NCBI GenBank assembly: GCA_025617375.2
Contig: JAMYGW020000005.1
Span: 186,001 to 250,000, forward strand
Direction of reading: 5' to 3'
Source of the DNA: Acarospora socialis
Taxonomy: Eukaryota; Ascomycota; Lecanoromycetes; Acarosporales; Acarosporaceae
DNA length: 64,000 nucleotides
The notes below the pieces were generated by a model, which worked only from the letters and a program-made list of their open reading frames with translations, had not been told where the DNA came from and made no database searches. A program made the position numbers and the translations under genes. The first letter of the stretch is position 1. The number at the start of each line of letters is the position of its first letter. This document shows positions 25,445 to 37,850 of the stretch, one piece after another.

Positions 25445-26300
25445 CTGTTCTGTCTGCTGTCCAATTCATTCTGTTAGGTCTTGGTGCAGTTTTTTCATTT
25501 GAGTGATATTCAAAATCACTTTTTGGCTTCATCATCCATGTTCTTTGAGATTTTGCCATATCTTTGGGTTGTAGCCATAGTTCACATAGAAAGGTGTCTC
25601 TCCCATGATCTTGTTCTTTGCATTGTTGTATGCAAATTGTGCTGTTGACAACAATCATACTCAGTCATCTTGATTCTTGTCAACATAGTGTCTCAAGTAT
25701 GTTTCTACCATTTGGTTCATTCATTTGCTCTGCTCATCTGTCTGTGAGTGGTATGTTGTTGACATCTTGTGTTTTATTCTGAGTTCTGCTGTGAGCATTT
25801 CTCAAAACTTGCTCATAAACAGCTTGTCTCTGTTGGTGATAAACTTCTTTGATAGTTCATGATTGCTAATCAATTCTCTTAGTATTGTGTATGTCAATAT
25901 TGGTGCTGTTGTGGTTTTCTTGAATGAAATGAACATTGTGTACTTGATCAATCTATTCACTATGATCAATATACTATTGAATCTTACTTTCCATGCTGAA
26001 TCCTTTGATGGTGATAGCTTTGTAATGAAGTTCATGGTAACTGACTTTCATGGTGCATTTGGTGTGTTCAGTCATGTTACTTTGTCATATCATCTATCTC
26101 AGTTGATTCTGTTCTTTTGACATGAATCACACACAACAATCATCTTGACAATTCAATTTCAAAGATTGCTAATGTTGTGTCTTCTTTGCACTAGATTCTC
26201 AGTGCATTTAACTTCTAGGTGCCCTCTGACCCTGCTGTAGTGACATATCTTAATGAGTTCTTCATTCATCAAGAAAGCTTGCTTCACCTTGTACATTGCT
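25445..26300 (-). pseudogene. Gypsy-B integrase core and zinc-binding region
   Basis: Minus-strand core: MNFITKLSPSKDSAWKVRFN and FISFKKTTTAPILTYTI at 25802-26035, typical of the Gypsy integrase catalytic core. The zinc-binding part lies around 26159-26250 (SRVRGHLEVKCTENLVQRRH). It also aligns with Gypsy-A 4726-4983 on the opposite reading. Fossil, many breaks. Confidence 0.8.
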
Positions 26301-27700
26301 GCTAAGTTCTTTGTGAGAATTTTGTTGTTGTCTTTGCTCAGAATTTCAGCATGTACTCTTTGTACATCTTCATGATCAGGTTGTCTACTCAAGGTATCTG
26401 CTTTGCTGTTTTCATTACTCTTCTTGTAATGGATTTGGAATTCATAGTCTGCCAACTGCTTCACTCAATGAACTTGTTGTTGATTGAGTTGCTTTGTCAT
26501 TGCAAAGTTCCTCAGGTTCTTGTGATCTGTGTAGATCTGAATTGACTTGCTTGTTCTCACAAGGTAAGATCTTCAATCTTGTAGTGCTTTCACTATTGCA
26601 AGAAGTTTCTTGTCATGAACTTCATACCTTTTCTTGAGTTCTGATAGTTTTCTAAATCAATATGCTATGAATCTCTGTTGTTCTTCTTTGATCTGATATA
26701 AGTATGTGTTTACTGTGAAATCTGAAGCATCAGTTTTCAGTATCTTCTCACATGCTGAATTGAGTATTCTCAGGTGTGCTGTTCCACTAAGACTTCTCTT
26801 TAATATGTAAAATGCATTCTTCTGTTTCTTATCCCAATGCTATTTTTTGCTCTTATGTGTTAGACATGTTAGTGATTCTGCAATTTTTGCATAATCTGGT
26901 ACAAACTTTCAATAGTAGTTTGTCAATCTCAGAAAGACTTGCACTTTCTTAATTCATTTTGATGTTGACCAGTTCCTGACTGCTTCTGTCTTCTTAGAAT
27001 TCTTCTCAATTTGTTCAGGTTGAATTACATAGTCTAGAAACTCAACTTTCTTGATCTTGAACCTGCTTTTTGACTTTTTCACATACAAGACTCTCTCCTT
27101 GAGCTTTGTCAATATCTTTTGCATATGTTTGCAGTGCTCTTCAAGATCTTCTGAGTATATCAGAATATCATTAAGGTACATGATCACAAAATCATCAAGA
27201 TATTCTCTCAACATGTCATTGATCAATCTCTGAAAGGTGACTGAGACATTCTTCAACTCAAATGACATGATAGTGTATTCATAATGTTCATATCTCATTC
27301 AGAATGTCATCTTTCATTTTTCACCTTCTTTCATTCTAACTTGGTAATAGGTGTCTTTAAGGTCTAAGCTTGTGAACTACTTAGTCTTTTTCAACTGATC
27401 TTGCAACTCTTCTATCAATGATAGAGAATAACTATCTTGGTGAGTTATCTTGTTGAGTTGTCTGTAATTGACACATAGTCATTTCTTGCCATTCTTCTTC
27501 AATACAAACAGAATCAAATATTCTGCTGATGACTTCAATGATCTTATGAATTCTCTCTTCAGATTTTCATCAAGATAAGTTTTAACTTTCTTGAGCTGAT
27601 TCTTGCTCATTGAGTATAATGGCATTCACTTCAGTTGCTTTCCATCCAATAGCAGTATTTCATAATCTCATGACTTATGCTTCAGTAAGCTCATCTCTGG
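26301..27700 (-). pseudogene. Gypsy-B reverse transcriptase and RNase H
   Basis: Minus strand. RNase H end near 26370-26464 (ADYEFQIHYKKSNENSKADT, then LSRQPDHEDV). RT palm and thumb at 26954-27298 (VTFQRLINDMLREYLDDFVI; YLNDILIYSEDLEEHCKHM; FLDYVIQPEQIEKN). The Gypsy RT order is clear and the YxxD-box region is recognisable. Broken in many places. Confidence 0.85.
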
Positions 27701-29888
27701 TTGCTTGAGGATCTTGTATGTGTTCTTGATTGTGCATATCTCTTTTGTAACTCAATTGATTCTTGAATTTCTTCTGTGTAATCAAGGCATTTCTAGTACT
27801 GCATTGTATCTGATTGATTTCATAATGTCAAACATTATCTCTTGTGAATTTTCAAGAATTGAGACTTTCACACAGGTTTCCTCATCAATTCTTTCTATGA
27901 CTTCATTCATCATTCATATGTTGAATGAACAGCACACTCACCTCATTCTCAATTCTAACATATCAACCAATCATTGACTCATGATATTACCATCTGCTCC
28001 AAAGTCCAATAATGCATTGATCTGGTGTTTGTTGATCACAATCTTGGTTCATATTCTATGATCATTGTTTTGTCTTTGAGACATTGCTAGCTCCTTTTTC
28101 TCTAGTCTTGTTGAGAAAGCTCTTTGTTTTTTGACTCACTTGGTTGTTTGACTCATCTTCAAAGTTCTTGAAACCATCTGGGTTCCCTTCTGACCATAAG
28201 GTTTGCATACTTCAGACTATACTGCTCAATGCATCTTTCTGAATGTAGTTGAAGTTCATATTGATTGTACTTCATCTGCAACTGACTCTCTAAGACTCTT
28301 ATTCTTTGCAGAAATTCAAGTGATATATACTCTTCACTGAAGATTCATCTGTCTTCATTTTGTGTGATATACCCTTCAGGTAAGTGTATCTCAATCTTGT
28401 GGCTTTTTGTTCTTCAAACAAGAAATCTTGACAGTACTGTGTTGTCACTGCTGAAACATTCATCTTTAACAGCTATCATCAGCTTCTTTAGCTGACCATA
28501 TGTCTTTTGTTCTTTTGCACTCTTGTGTTGCACTTTCTGTTTCTGAGCTTGCATCTCTTGCTCAAGCTCTTGCTTCTCAAATTGAAGCTTTTCTTCTTTC
28601 AACACTTGGTGTTGGTTCTCAAGGTGCTGATATGTCATTTTCAGCCTCATATCAACTTTTCATTCATTGATTTCTTTCTGGTCTGCATCTGAATTCAGTG
28701 CTTGTCAGATGCTATCACTGTAGTCTTCTTCTATCTGAGTTTCTTGAGTATTGATCTCTTCAATCTCAGCATCAAGGACATCTTTCTTGGTAAGGATAGC
28801 TAATTCTCTCTCATAGATTGATTGACTTGTTGTGTTGTATCATTTCCTCACATCTTTGCACAGTTTCTGAGAGTACCATCTGACTTCATCTTTTGCACTC
28901 ATATGTGCTCAGCACATATCATCATAACAGGCTGTTCAACTCAGAACATCATGCACTATGCTTGGTTTCTTTGTCTTTGCTTTGGTCATTACTGCTGCAA
29001 CATTCTTTCTCTTCATTTGAGGTCTGTTGCATTCTTGAGCAAGGTGTTTGAGTTTTTCACAGTTATAACATGTTCACATCTCATTTCACAGTGTTGTCTG
29101 AGACTTAGTGAATTGCTCTATCTGACATTCAGACTTCACTCATCTAGTCTTTCATGACTTCTGATGGTGCTTCTTGATTGTGTTGAGGTTCATAGAGTTT
29201 AGATATGATTGTCTTTGGTTATTCTCAAGAGTCTATCTGTTCATTCTTGATGTCAGTAGTTCTTTCTCTTCATCTGATGTTCTCATTGATGACTGTCTAT
29301 CATAATTGTTTGATTGATTAGTTTCTGCAAGTTGTCAGATCTCTTGTCTTGTGTGATCTTGTCTTTGATAGACTCTTTCAACTCTCAATAGTATGTTGAT
29401 GTTAACTGATTCATGTTTCATTGTGTGAGTGCTGCAAGTCATTGAAACTCTGTCACATACTTGACTGCAGATTCTTCTTGTCATAGTGTGTGAATCTTCT
29501 GTTCTGCTGCATGTTTCTCATTCACTATCTTGAAGATTACTTTAAGCTTCTTCTTGAACTGTTCTCAGTGACTGATATATGAGGTGTTTGCTTCTTTCTT
29601 TCTCAAGCTCATGGCCAGAAACTCTTTAAGCTTGAGCTTGACTCAGTTGAACACTGTGTTCTTCAGGTAGGATATTGTGAACAAGACTCTGTTGATATTG
29701 CTTGAAAACTTCTTCACATTGAATTTGACATACAGGTCTAGTTGGGCAAGAAATTGTCTCAGGTTTCAATGATTGCCTGTAAAGTTCTCTGATGTCTTGA
29801 CTTTGAGTACTTTTGAGTTGACATTGACTGTCTTTGTTGGTTCAGTGCTCTGTGACACACCATCTGAGATTGATTCTTTGGATGACAT
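27701..29888 (-). pseudogene. Gypsy-B gag and protease region
   Basis: The minus-strand reading opens at an ATG at 29888, 26 bases inside the 5' LTR boundary (MSSKESISDGVSQSTEP). A CCHC zinc knuckle of form C-x2-C-x4-H-x4-C sits at 29029-29070 (CYNCEKLKHLAQEC), which identifies gag nucleocapsid. A Gln/Glu/Lys-rich coiled-coil stretch lies at 28414-28650. The protease region (about 27.7-28.1 kb) is less clear. Fossil. Confidence 0.75.
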
Positions 29889-29914
29889 TCTTTATATTGT
29901 GAGGGTGTTCAAAG

Positions 29915-30230
29915 TGTTATGTCTCAACTGAGATTCCTTGATTATAGGGCTAGAGTTTATGCTTCTTGATATAAAGATTCAAAGGTTCTAGGTAAACAGT
30001 AGCTTTGTATTGTGTAACTAGATGAGTTGAACATGATCAATTTCATAAGAAAATCAACCCTACTATATAGAAACAGACACACTGACACACTCAGTGTTTC
30101 AGTGTTCTGATGTGTTCTCAGCACATGCTCATGAGAAAACATCTGACATTCTGTTGTTCTGTGCTCAGAACTATGCCTGCTTCAGGTGTATCTCTTATCA
30201 TGTTACTCTTCTTGAAGTATGGTTGTAACA
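29915..30230 (-). repeat. Right (5') LTR of Gypsy-B
   Basis: 316 bp, TGTTATGTC...TTGTAACA. Same length as the left LTR. A TATA-like tactatatag lies near 30061-30070. Differences from the left LTR are nearly all C/T or G/A. Confidence 0.92.
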
Positions 30231-30235
30231 ATTTA
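30231..30235. repeat. Target-site duplication attta, right copy of Gypsy-B
   Basis: attta directly after TAACA at 30230; matches 24157-24161. Confidence 0.9.
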
Positions 30236-30535
30236 CAATCTTCAAATCTTGAATTCATCTATAAATATATTGAATTCAATCATTCAGATATGCTCTACTC
30301 AAAACAGACAAATGAGTGAAAACATCTTGTTTCATTCATTGAACAAGATGATGCTTCAAAGAAAGAAAAGATAAAAAAATGCAAGATCACAAATCATTCT
30401 CTAGTCAGCTTTTTCTCACTTGATTCTGAACATTCTTTCAGCATTCTATGCTGCAACATCTCTTTAATGAAGCTGATGCAAGTGTTGAAATCAATTTTAA
30501 ATCAAGTTAACTGATTAGAAGTCACACTGAATGTA

Positions 30536-30889
30536 ATGAGAGAGAAAAAATTCACAATTTATTGTGACACATTCAAAAAGCTTATTCAGACTTACATTAA
30601 GAAAATTATAAAACAAGAAAAACACAGAGAAGATAGAGAGAAGAAGAATACACTGAAGTATATGAAGTGTTCTGATATTGACAGCAAGAATAATAATGAT
30701 GACAATGAAATCAGAAAAGAATTTAAGAGTTTTGATGATAAATCTTTTGTGATAATTGATGAGAAGAATGAATATAAAAGTAGTGAGTATGAGAATGATG
30801 ATGAGAAAGATAAAAAGAAAAATGAGAATGATGAAGATCAGAAAGATGAAGATGATGATGAAGATTATGAGAATGAACTTTCAGTCTAA
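30536..30889 (+). pseudogene. Acidic, charged open frame (117 codons), unknown
   Basis: The N-terminal half is basic and helical (FKKLIQTYIKKIIKQEKHRE). The C-terminal third is strongly acidic and low in complexity (KDEDDDEDYENELSV), as in many fungal nuclear proteins or gag tails. It lies to the right of Gypsy-B in the decayed target DNA. No domain recognised. Acidic tails are GA-rich and resist C-to-T stops on the sense strand, which may be why the frame survives. Confidence 0.35.
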
Positions 30890-31250
30890 TAATTGCAATG
30901 ATTTTTAGCTTTAGAGTGTTCAGATTTCTTTATCTATGTTAAAGAAGAAAAAAATCAAGTTCATATATCTTTGTCACAACTTAATTTAGTTTAATGTCAG
31001 CTCTATGATGTTTCAGTAGACATTTAATTAATGACAATGAACTTGAGTGTATCATAGTACAGAATTATGAACTCACAACAACTAAGTGCTTCACCAACTT
31101 CTTTTCATCTCAAAAGTAATATTTTCTTAATTATGCACTCAAGTCTGATGATCTTTAAGACTGATTAGTCATTAAATTCTGAAATCACTTCAAGTGTAAT
31201 ATACAATCAATTCAGTTCAGAGTCAAACAACATGTCAAATTATTCAGTTA
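30890..31250. other. Decayed spacer, nothing recognised
   Basis: AT-rich, one surviving CC (about 31093). No frame of note. Confidence 0.3.
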
Positions 31251-31259
31251 CAGATTTCA

Positions 31260-31790
31260 GTTGCATTTCAACTTGTTTCAGATGACAGAGACTGTCAACT
31301 GCAAGCAGTTAACTCTTGATTTGTCTTGAAAAATAGATCTGCTCAGATCTCATAAAGATAGTTTTCACATTGAAAAGTAATGTGAGCAGAAACATGAAAA
31401 TGATCACATTTCTGAGATACAAACTTTGCAGAATGAAAATAAGATTCTAAAGAATGAGTTAAGAGCTTTGAAGAAAGAAAATAGTGCTTTAAAGAATGAA
31501 GATCTGAAGAATGAGAGAGAAGACTTCAAGATGATACTTTCAACTTTGAAGATGAAGCATGCAAAAAAATATGATTATTAACTCTGCAGATGTTCATACA
31601 TCAAATTAGATAGATATTATGAGTATCTTCAAAAGAAAGATAATGAGCATCAAACTCTAGCTCAAGAACTTCAGAGAAATACAAGATGTGAAAAGTGTGC
31701 AAAAGATTTTAGTACATGAATTGATTTTCATCAGTATATCTCTTGAAGTAAGCAACACATTGTGAAAATCACAGAAAATGTCATATATTC
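31260..31790 (+). pseudogene. Relic with coiled coil followed by a C2H2-like zinc motif
   Basis: The plus strand reads a long heptad-like charged stretch (near 31420-31560, ENKILKNELRALKKENSALK, then NEDLKNEREDF). It is followed at about 31680-31765 by CEKCAKDFST, a stop, and IDFHQYIS...KQHIVK, that is C-x2-C and then His spaced as in a C2H2 finger. The order coiled coil then finger suggests a former DNA- or RNA-binding protein or a gag. Broken by TGA stops at positions where Trp or Arg would fit. Identity unknown. Confidence 0.4.
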
Positions 31791-31799
31791 AGAGTCAAA

Positions 31800-34700
31800 T
31801 GAAAGTAAGTATCTGATTGCTGCTTCTTGTAGTGCTACTATTTTTAAAACAAGAAAATACTGATTTGTGTATAACAGTGTCTTTTTCATCAAAATCTTTC
31901 TCAATTACACTCAAACTGAAAGATCAAGTATTCAGCATGATAGATCTATGAGTTTTGTCTCATTTATTTTAGCTTTATAATGACTAATTATCTGTAAATC
32001 AAGATTTAAAGTCAACAAAATATACATCTCACAATTCAGAGCAAACTCTTTCATCAGAAATCAAATCAAAGACAAAGTGTTTAATGTCTATTCTGACTCA
32101 GAGTTCAGCTTTTTTCAGACTCACAATCACTGATTTGAACTTTACATTGTCAGATTATCAGAACTCATCAACTTATGATTATGCAGTCACTTTATAAGTC
32201 ATCATCTTTTTCAATCATCAAGTCAGTGATTTGAACTTTATGCTGATTGATAATGAGAACTTATCAGATTATGATCACATGATTATTTTACAAGCTTCAG
32301 TCTTTTTCAATCACATAGTCAGTGAATCAGTTTCTACATCTGTTGATTATCAAAATCTTCTGTTTTGTGATTTTACAGAGAGTTTGAGTGATTCAGACTT
32401 AAGAGACAGCATATTCTGTGCACTAAATTCTGCATATTCTGATAATACACAGTTGTTGTTTCATTCTTTAAAGTCTGTAAGCATTCAATCAAGTCTATTA
32501 ACTGCTGAAGAGCACTGAAATCTCATTGAATAAAACAAGTTCAATCTTACACTATACAATTTCAATTGTTGAGCAGTTCTATAGAAGTTCTAAAGCTATA
32601 TTATATTTTAATAATCATGAAAAACTATCTGAGAAATACTCTCTTCTTAATAGTGACTGAAATGATCTGTGCTCATTTCAGAACTTTGAAGTTTGTTTCA
32701 ATCTTGATTGAAATGCTATCAATTTCTGCAACTTTTCTTTTCAGTGCTGAAGAATATAGAAGTTGTATCTTGACTCATTGATTGATAAGCTTCTGAACAG
32801 CAAAAATGAAGATAATAGTACAATCTCTGATGATAGTAAATGCATAATGAGCATTCATTATTGATTTAGAATTACTGAGTATATAAACTTCAAAATGAGT
32901 GTGAAAAAAGCTCACAAGTCTTCTTTCTTCATGTTCATGATAGTTGAAATACATTCACAAAGATCATCATGAGAAATCTCAAGCATTTCATTATGTGAAT
33001 GCAACAGTCAAAGTGAGAAACAGTGAGATTTCAAGAAGAAAATCATCTGTGACTGACTGCTTCAGATTTACATCACAAGAGTTTTATTCTGTGACTTCTA
33101 AACAATGTAGTTGTGAATGCAAACTGAAAAAGAATTAAGATATCTGAACATTTCTAAAGCAGATTAGTCATAGATAGACTTAAGAATTCTGATAATTTAC
33201 TGTTCATTATGTTAGCTGAGAAAAGAAGAAAGAGAATGATGTCTTTTCACAAAGTCATCAAATGTATAAACTTTGCAGAAGTCAATTTTCTCAATAGTTG
33301 TGATGAGAAATTCTTTTCTGACAAATTTATCTGAGAGTATTCACTGTACTGATTATTCTTCATTACTTTGTACAATGCAATATCTCTTGTAAGTCTTGAA
33401 ATTCTGTACACATTATGAGTGACTTTGAAATCACAGACATGATACTTGAAGCTATACTGATCATAATCAGTGCACTTAAACAATATAAAAGAATATGCAA
33501 AACATGATGTCACTTCTGTCAGAAGACTCTATATATTGATTGATTGATATAGACTTTGAAAGAGCAAAAAGTATTGATTGAGACTGATCTCAACTTATTA
33601 TTGAGAACAGTAGAATTTAAGAATGAAGATATTGTTGCAATGAGCAGTGACAAATGTCATGACTGTCTTCACAACTGAGTGCTAACAACAGAAATAGAAC
33701 AATACTTAAGACAAAGCTATCAGTCATATTATAAAGTGTTGAATCAATGTGAGATTACTTTGAAAGAGATTGCTCAGAAAATAAAAGATCTTGTATCATC
33801 AGTAAGTTCATGACAAGTGTTTAGTGCAAGGCAGTAGCTGATCAATCAAGGTGAAAGAGGTCAATTCATGATCTTTAGTGAAACTGATCAAAGTCAACAT
33901 CAGTTAAAATGAAAAATTGAAGCTGCAGAAAAGATTTAAATTCACTATACAGAAAAATGAATTGAATCAGAGAATATCAGAGCTTGACAGATCTACAAAG
34001 ATACTCAGTCAATTATGACTCTCTGATGCTTTAATGCATGAAGAAAATGTTCAGTCATTCTTCAAAACAATCATCAAGTTTGCTGTTTTTCTTCATAAGA
34101 TTCAGAGACATACAGTCTTGCTTTACTCAGTGATCTTCTTAAGTTAAGCAGTTAGATGTCATTCTAAACATCAGATCAATTTATATTTTAAGAATTGATC
34201 AGTATCTTTGACAAGAGAGAAGTCACAAGTCACATTCAAGCTAAATGTCAACTTCATTAGACAATCAGCAAACTCTAGCATTCTTTGACACAAGACACAA
34301 ATCAATTTACTAGAGAATTAAGAGTCAGAAGACATTGACAACAGATTTGCTACTACATTTTACATGATCTATGATTAGCACTAATTCAAGACAAGAACAA
34401 TGCAACTTAATTCTTCACAAAGAACTAGAGTTACTATAAATCTTTCAATATCATTGAATTCTGCAATAGATTAGATACAGAACATTTGCTCTTGCATAAC
34501 TTGAGCTGTGAAGAACAACAAATCATTGAAACTGTATTTTTCACATCAAGAAACTCTTCACTTCTGTCACATTGCTCTCAATGAAGCTTTCATTTCAGAA
34601 TATGCTAATTCTGCTGTCAGTTTTGTCATATTAAAGTGAATTTAAGCATTCAATCTTCAGAAGCTTTCAAAGTGATAAAATCTGAATTAGTACATGATTT

Positions 34701-35390
34701 TAGCATACAAACTGACATTCTTTCTCTTACAGTATCACTTAACATCATAATTAGCACAGTCATGATCAAAGAAAGAGATCTGTTTTCTTCACTCTGAATT
34801 TTCAGATTCAGCACTTAATGCATTCACTGTTTTTGAGTTTGATTATCTGTTTGTCAGTCATGTCTTTTTTAATTATTGTAAAGAATCACAAACTTCACTG
34901 TTAAGTCTGAAGCAATTACTGCTCAGTCTTGACATCTTGTTACTAAAAATATAACATGTAACAATATTTGAAGCATATGTTGTCATCATGAATCTAATCA
35001 TTGATGACAGTCTTGACTTGCAATATGATGCTGCATCAAAGTGACTAAATAATACTGCTGAGAATATCTTGTCACATTACTTGAATGCTGTGTGTCAGTG
35101 CATTGAAGAGACATTCACAAGTGACACTGCAATGTTGAATTGAAAAGATCTGCAGTTCAGAAAGTTGATGTGTGAAGATATTGTGAAGTCTTTATGAAAA
35201 AATTACTTGAGTCTGATCAGACAGAAAAGATGACATGTTAATTTTTCAGAATCTCAAGAGATATCTTTGATCTATACAAACAATGATTTTCTAAAGACAA
35301 TAATAAACATCAACACAGAAAATCAATGAGTATAGAAAGTCTTAATCTGTCTTTGTCATGAATTGTTACTGCTCACTCTACTTGTATACT
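31800..35390. other. Decayed tract with small open frames
   Basis: Contains 32231-32518 (+, 95 codons, Ser/Asp-rich), 32944-33138 (+) and 33247-33513 (-, 88 codons). None recognised. A short GG-bearing island lies at 33826-33870 (gcaaggcagtag, caaggtgaaagaggtc) in otherwise GG-free DNA. No repeats at its ends found. Confidence 0.3.
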
Positions 35391-35478
35391 TTTCTTGAAG
35401 CATATTCTTGTCTATAATTCATCTATGAATTTCTTATATCACAGACTCACTATCTACAATAATTCTTTCAAGATCACA

Positions 35479-37850
35479 ATGTCCTCAAAGATGACTCTAT
35501 CTACTCTCTGCTCATTATGTCTTCAGTTTGATATGTTTCTCAATAGTTCACATATGAACTCATTCTTGCTGATGAATGCAATCAATTGTCTTGAGCAAGT
35601 CTTGAAAAAGCTTGTTCATGCACTGAAGAAAACTGACATCAAAGACAAAACTCAAGAAGTCAAGTCTGAAGCAATTAAGTCTGAAGCAGTCAAGTCTGAG
35701 ACAGCAGAGATTGTTAAAATTGATGAATCAAAAACTCAAGCTTCAAAGTTGAAATACAATCTGATGAATAAAGTGTACACTATCTGCTCTATAACTATGG
35801 TTTTGCTCATCTCTGTCATACAGTTGAGATAGTACAATTTTGAAATACAAAATTGTGAAGTCATTCATGCTGTCAGAAGAAATGACAAAGCTGAACAAAT
35901 ATGTGTTTCTTGTCTACACTCAAGTCAGTAAGTTTATAGAAATTTGAAGAATTTAAATACTGATATGATCACTCTAGAGAAATGACAATCAAATATATAT
36001 TTTATGTTGATGTTAAATTGAAGAAATTGCAAAATATTCTAAGAATTATTCTACAAGATATGCACAGAATCTCTTACATAGAGAATAAGATTGCAGTATA
36101 AGCTGTTTATGTCTTACTGAGTAATGTCTAATGTTGAAATAGATCAAGCAAAATCTCTTGTTTCACTATATTTCTAAGATAGAAGTGTGTTGAATAAAAC
36201 TTAAAAATGATGATCACAATGAGACAAAGTTCAAGCATCTCAATTTGTTGATGAACTAACATTCTGTCTTGAGCAATACCTTTAAAATTACAAAATCATG
36301 TATGACTTGCTCTGAGCTCTTTTTAAGTCAAATGCAGCAATATATACTATGATTCTTGATACAAAAAAGTCAGCTTGTTTCAGATTTGACTTTGATCAAG
36401 AAAAAACATTCTTCAATGAGATAATGTACTTTTGTATAAAATGTTGCTATCTTGACTACAACAGAAAAGTTTTTGAAGAAGTCTTGACAGCACTTAAAAT
36501 TTAAAGCTTTCAAGACAAGAAACAAATTAATAGTCTTGAGACATATTCTTTGAAGTTTCATTGACAACATGAAGAAATGAGAACATATCTTGTGAGATGT
36601 GATTAACAGTTCATTTCATTCATGAGTGAATATCATGTTCAATATTGTGACAATGTCATTGATTTGAAGATTGAAGAGTACATTTAAGTTTTTGTTAACA
36701 ACTATATTATAATTGATGTGATCTACTTCTGCAAAGTCAATCTTAATTATATCAGATCATGCATCAACAAAATGATCAGATTAAGTTCATCAAATAAAAT
36801 TTACATTTACTTTTTTAACACAGATTTCAAGAGAATCAAGACTAAAGATCTTGATCACAAATCTTAAGTAATGATGACTTAATGATCTGTAGTCAGACTG
36901 TGTATGATTGAAGTTTTGACAACAAACAATGATGTAGATTCTTATTCTTGTCATACTTTAGCAGAGAAATGACTGTGTTAATGTTTATTGTGAAGTTGAA
37001 TTTGTGATTGACAATATTGAATTCATCAAGTAAAATCTTTCTTCTTTTGACAATCTCACAATCTTCTTGATAAAAAAGAATGTCATTACTGTTCTAACTC
37101 AGATTCATATATTCTGTATATTTGATGATATGTTGATGACTTTGTAAAGAAGAAAGAACAAGATCTGATTGCACTTCTGCAGTATGAGATTCAATAAATG
37201 ATTTTCTTATCACAAAACTAACTTGTTTATTATAGTAATATTTCTAAAGTTAAGAAGATCTTAACTGCAGAAGAACTATCTGAATATCTTAAGAGATCAT
37301 TATACACAGTGTGCTGCACATTACTTTGATTTTAAGTCAGTTACACTAAATTTGCAGATATCTGCTGAAAAGCTTGATCAGAAACTCAAGCAGCTTGAAG
37401 ATCAATTATCTTGTATTTTTTGTCTTGTTCATCACTGCAAGACAATTGTTTTATTTGATGAAATTAATGTTTTTGTGCAGACATGCTCTTGCATAAATCT
37501 GCATAACAATCTCATCTTAATATTCTTGTGTACACTTGAGTATTAATGAGAAATCATGTTTTTCATCACAAATCATGTTAAGAAGATTGACAATGCAATT
37601 TAAAGCAGAATCTTGATGACATTGTATTATGAATCTCTAAATTGAAATACAAAAAAAATAATATGAAAAAGCTTCTTGACAGAGTGACTACTGCTAAAGA
37701 TTCAGCAAGATATACTCTCAAAGATCTTAATTGATTAATCTTAAAAGAGTTCAATGATTGACAGATTTCTCATCAGTTAAGATGTGTGTGCACAGATTTG
37801 CTAATAATTCTCTTTAATTTAAATCAAGAATATCATGACTACTTCTTATG
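35479..37850 (+). pseudogene. AAA+ ATPase of the fungal DUF7025-type family, RIP-struck copy
   Basis: The plus-strand reading starts plausibly at the ATG at 35479, in the open frame 35395-35832: a polar KSEAIKSEAVKSETAEIV linker, then LKYNLMNKV. From about 36240 to 36880 it follows the N-terminal domain of this family (LTFCLEQYL; ALFKSNAAIYT; YFCIKCCYLDYNRKVFEEV; KKQINSLETYSLKFH; EYIQ-like block near 36670). The AAA+ domain follows: KILTAEELSEYLKRSLYTVC after the Walker A region (about 37250-37310), Walker B IVLFDEINVF at 37445-37474, sensor 1 FFITNHVKKIDNAI at about 37558, and a C-terminal LNGRQI-like block near 37740. Many TGA/TAA stops fall where Trp or Gln codons would fit, and the Walker A glycine loop is no longer readable. 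No introns seen. A duplicated host gene copy, inactive. Confidence 0.78.

Larger units (their letters stand above)
24162..30230 (-). mobile_element. Gypsy-B: chromodomain Ty3/Gypsy retrotransposon, both LTRs and duplication present, coding broken
   Basis: A 6069-bp element with two 316-bp LTRs and the duplication attta on both sides (24157-24161 and 30231-30235). Coding is on the minus strand. From right to left: gag with zinc knuckle, protease/RT, RNase H, integrase and a chromodomain-type C-terminus, so it is a fungal chromovirus. A cysteine-rich ORF lies antisense near the left LTR. The two LTRs differ at roughly a tenth of positions by eye, nearly all transitions, so LTR divergence measures mutation pressure rather than age. 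It keeps many GG/CC pairs that Gypsy-A has lost but shows no CpG. The structure is complete at the level of parts; the coding sequence is broken in many places. Confidence 0.92.
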
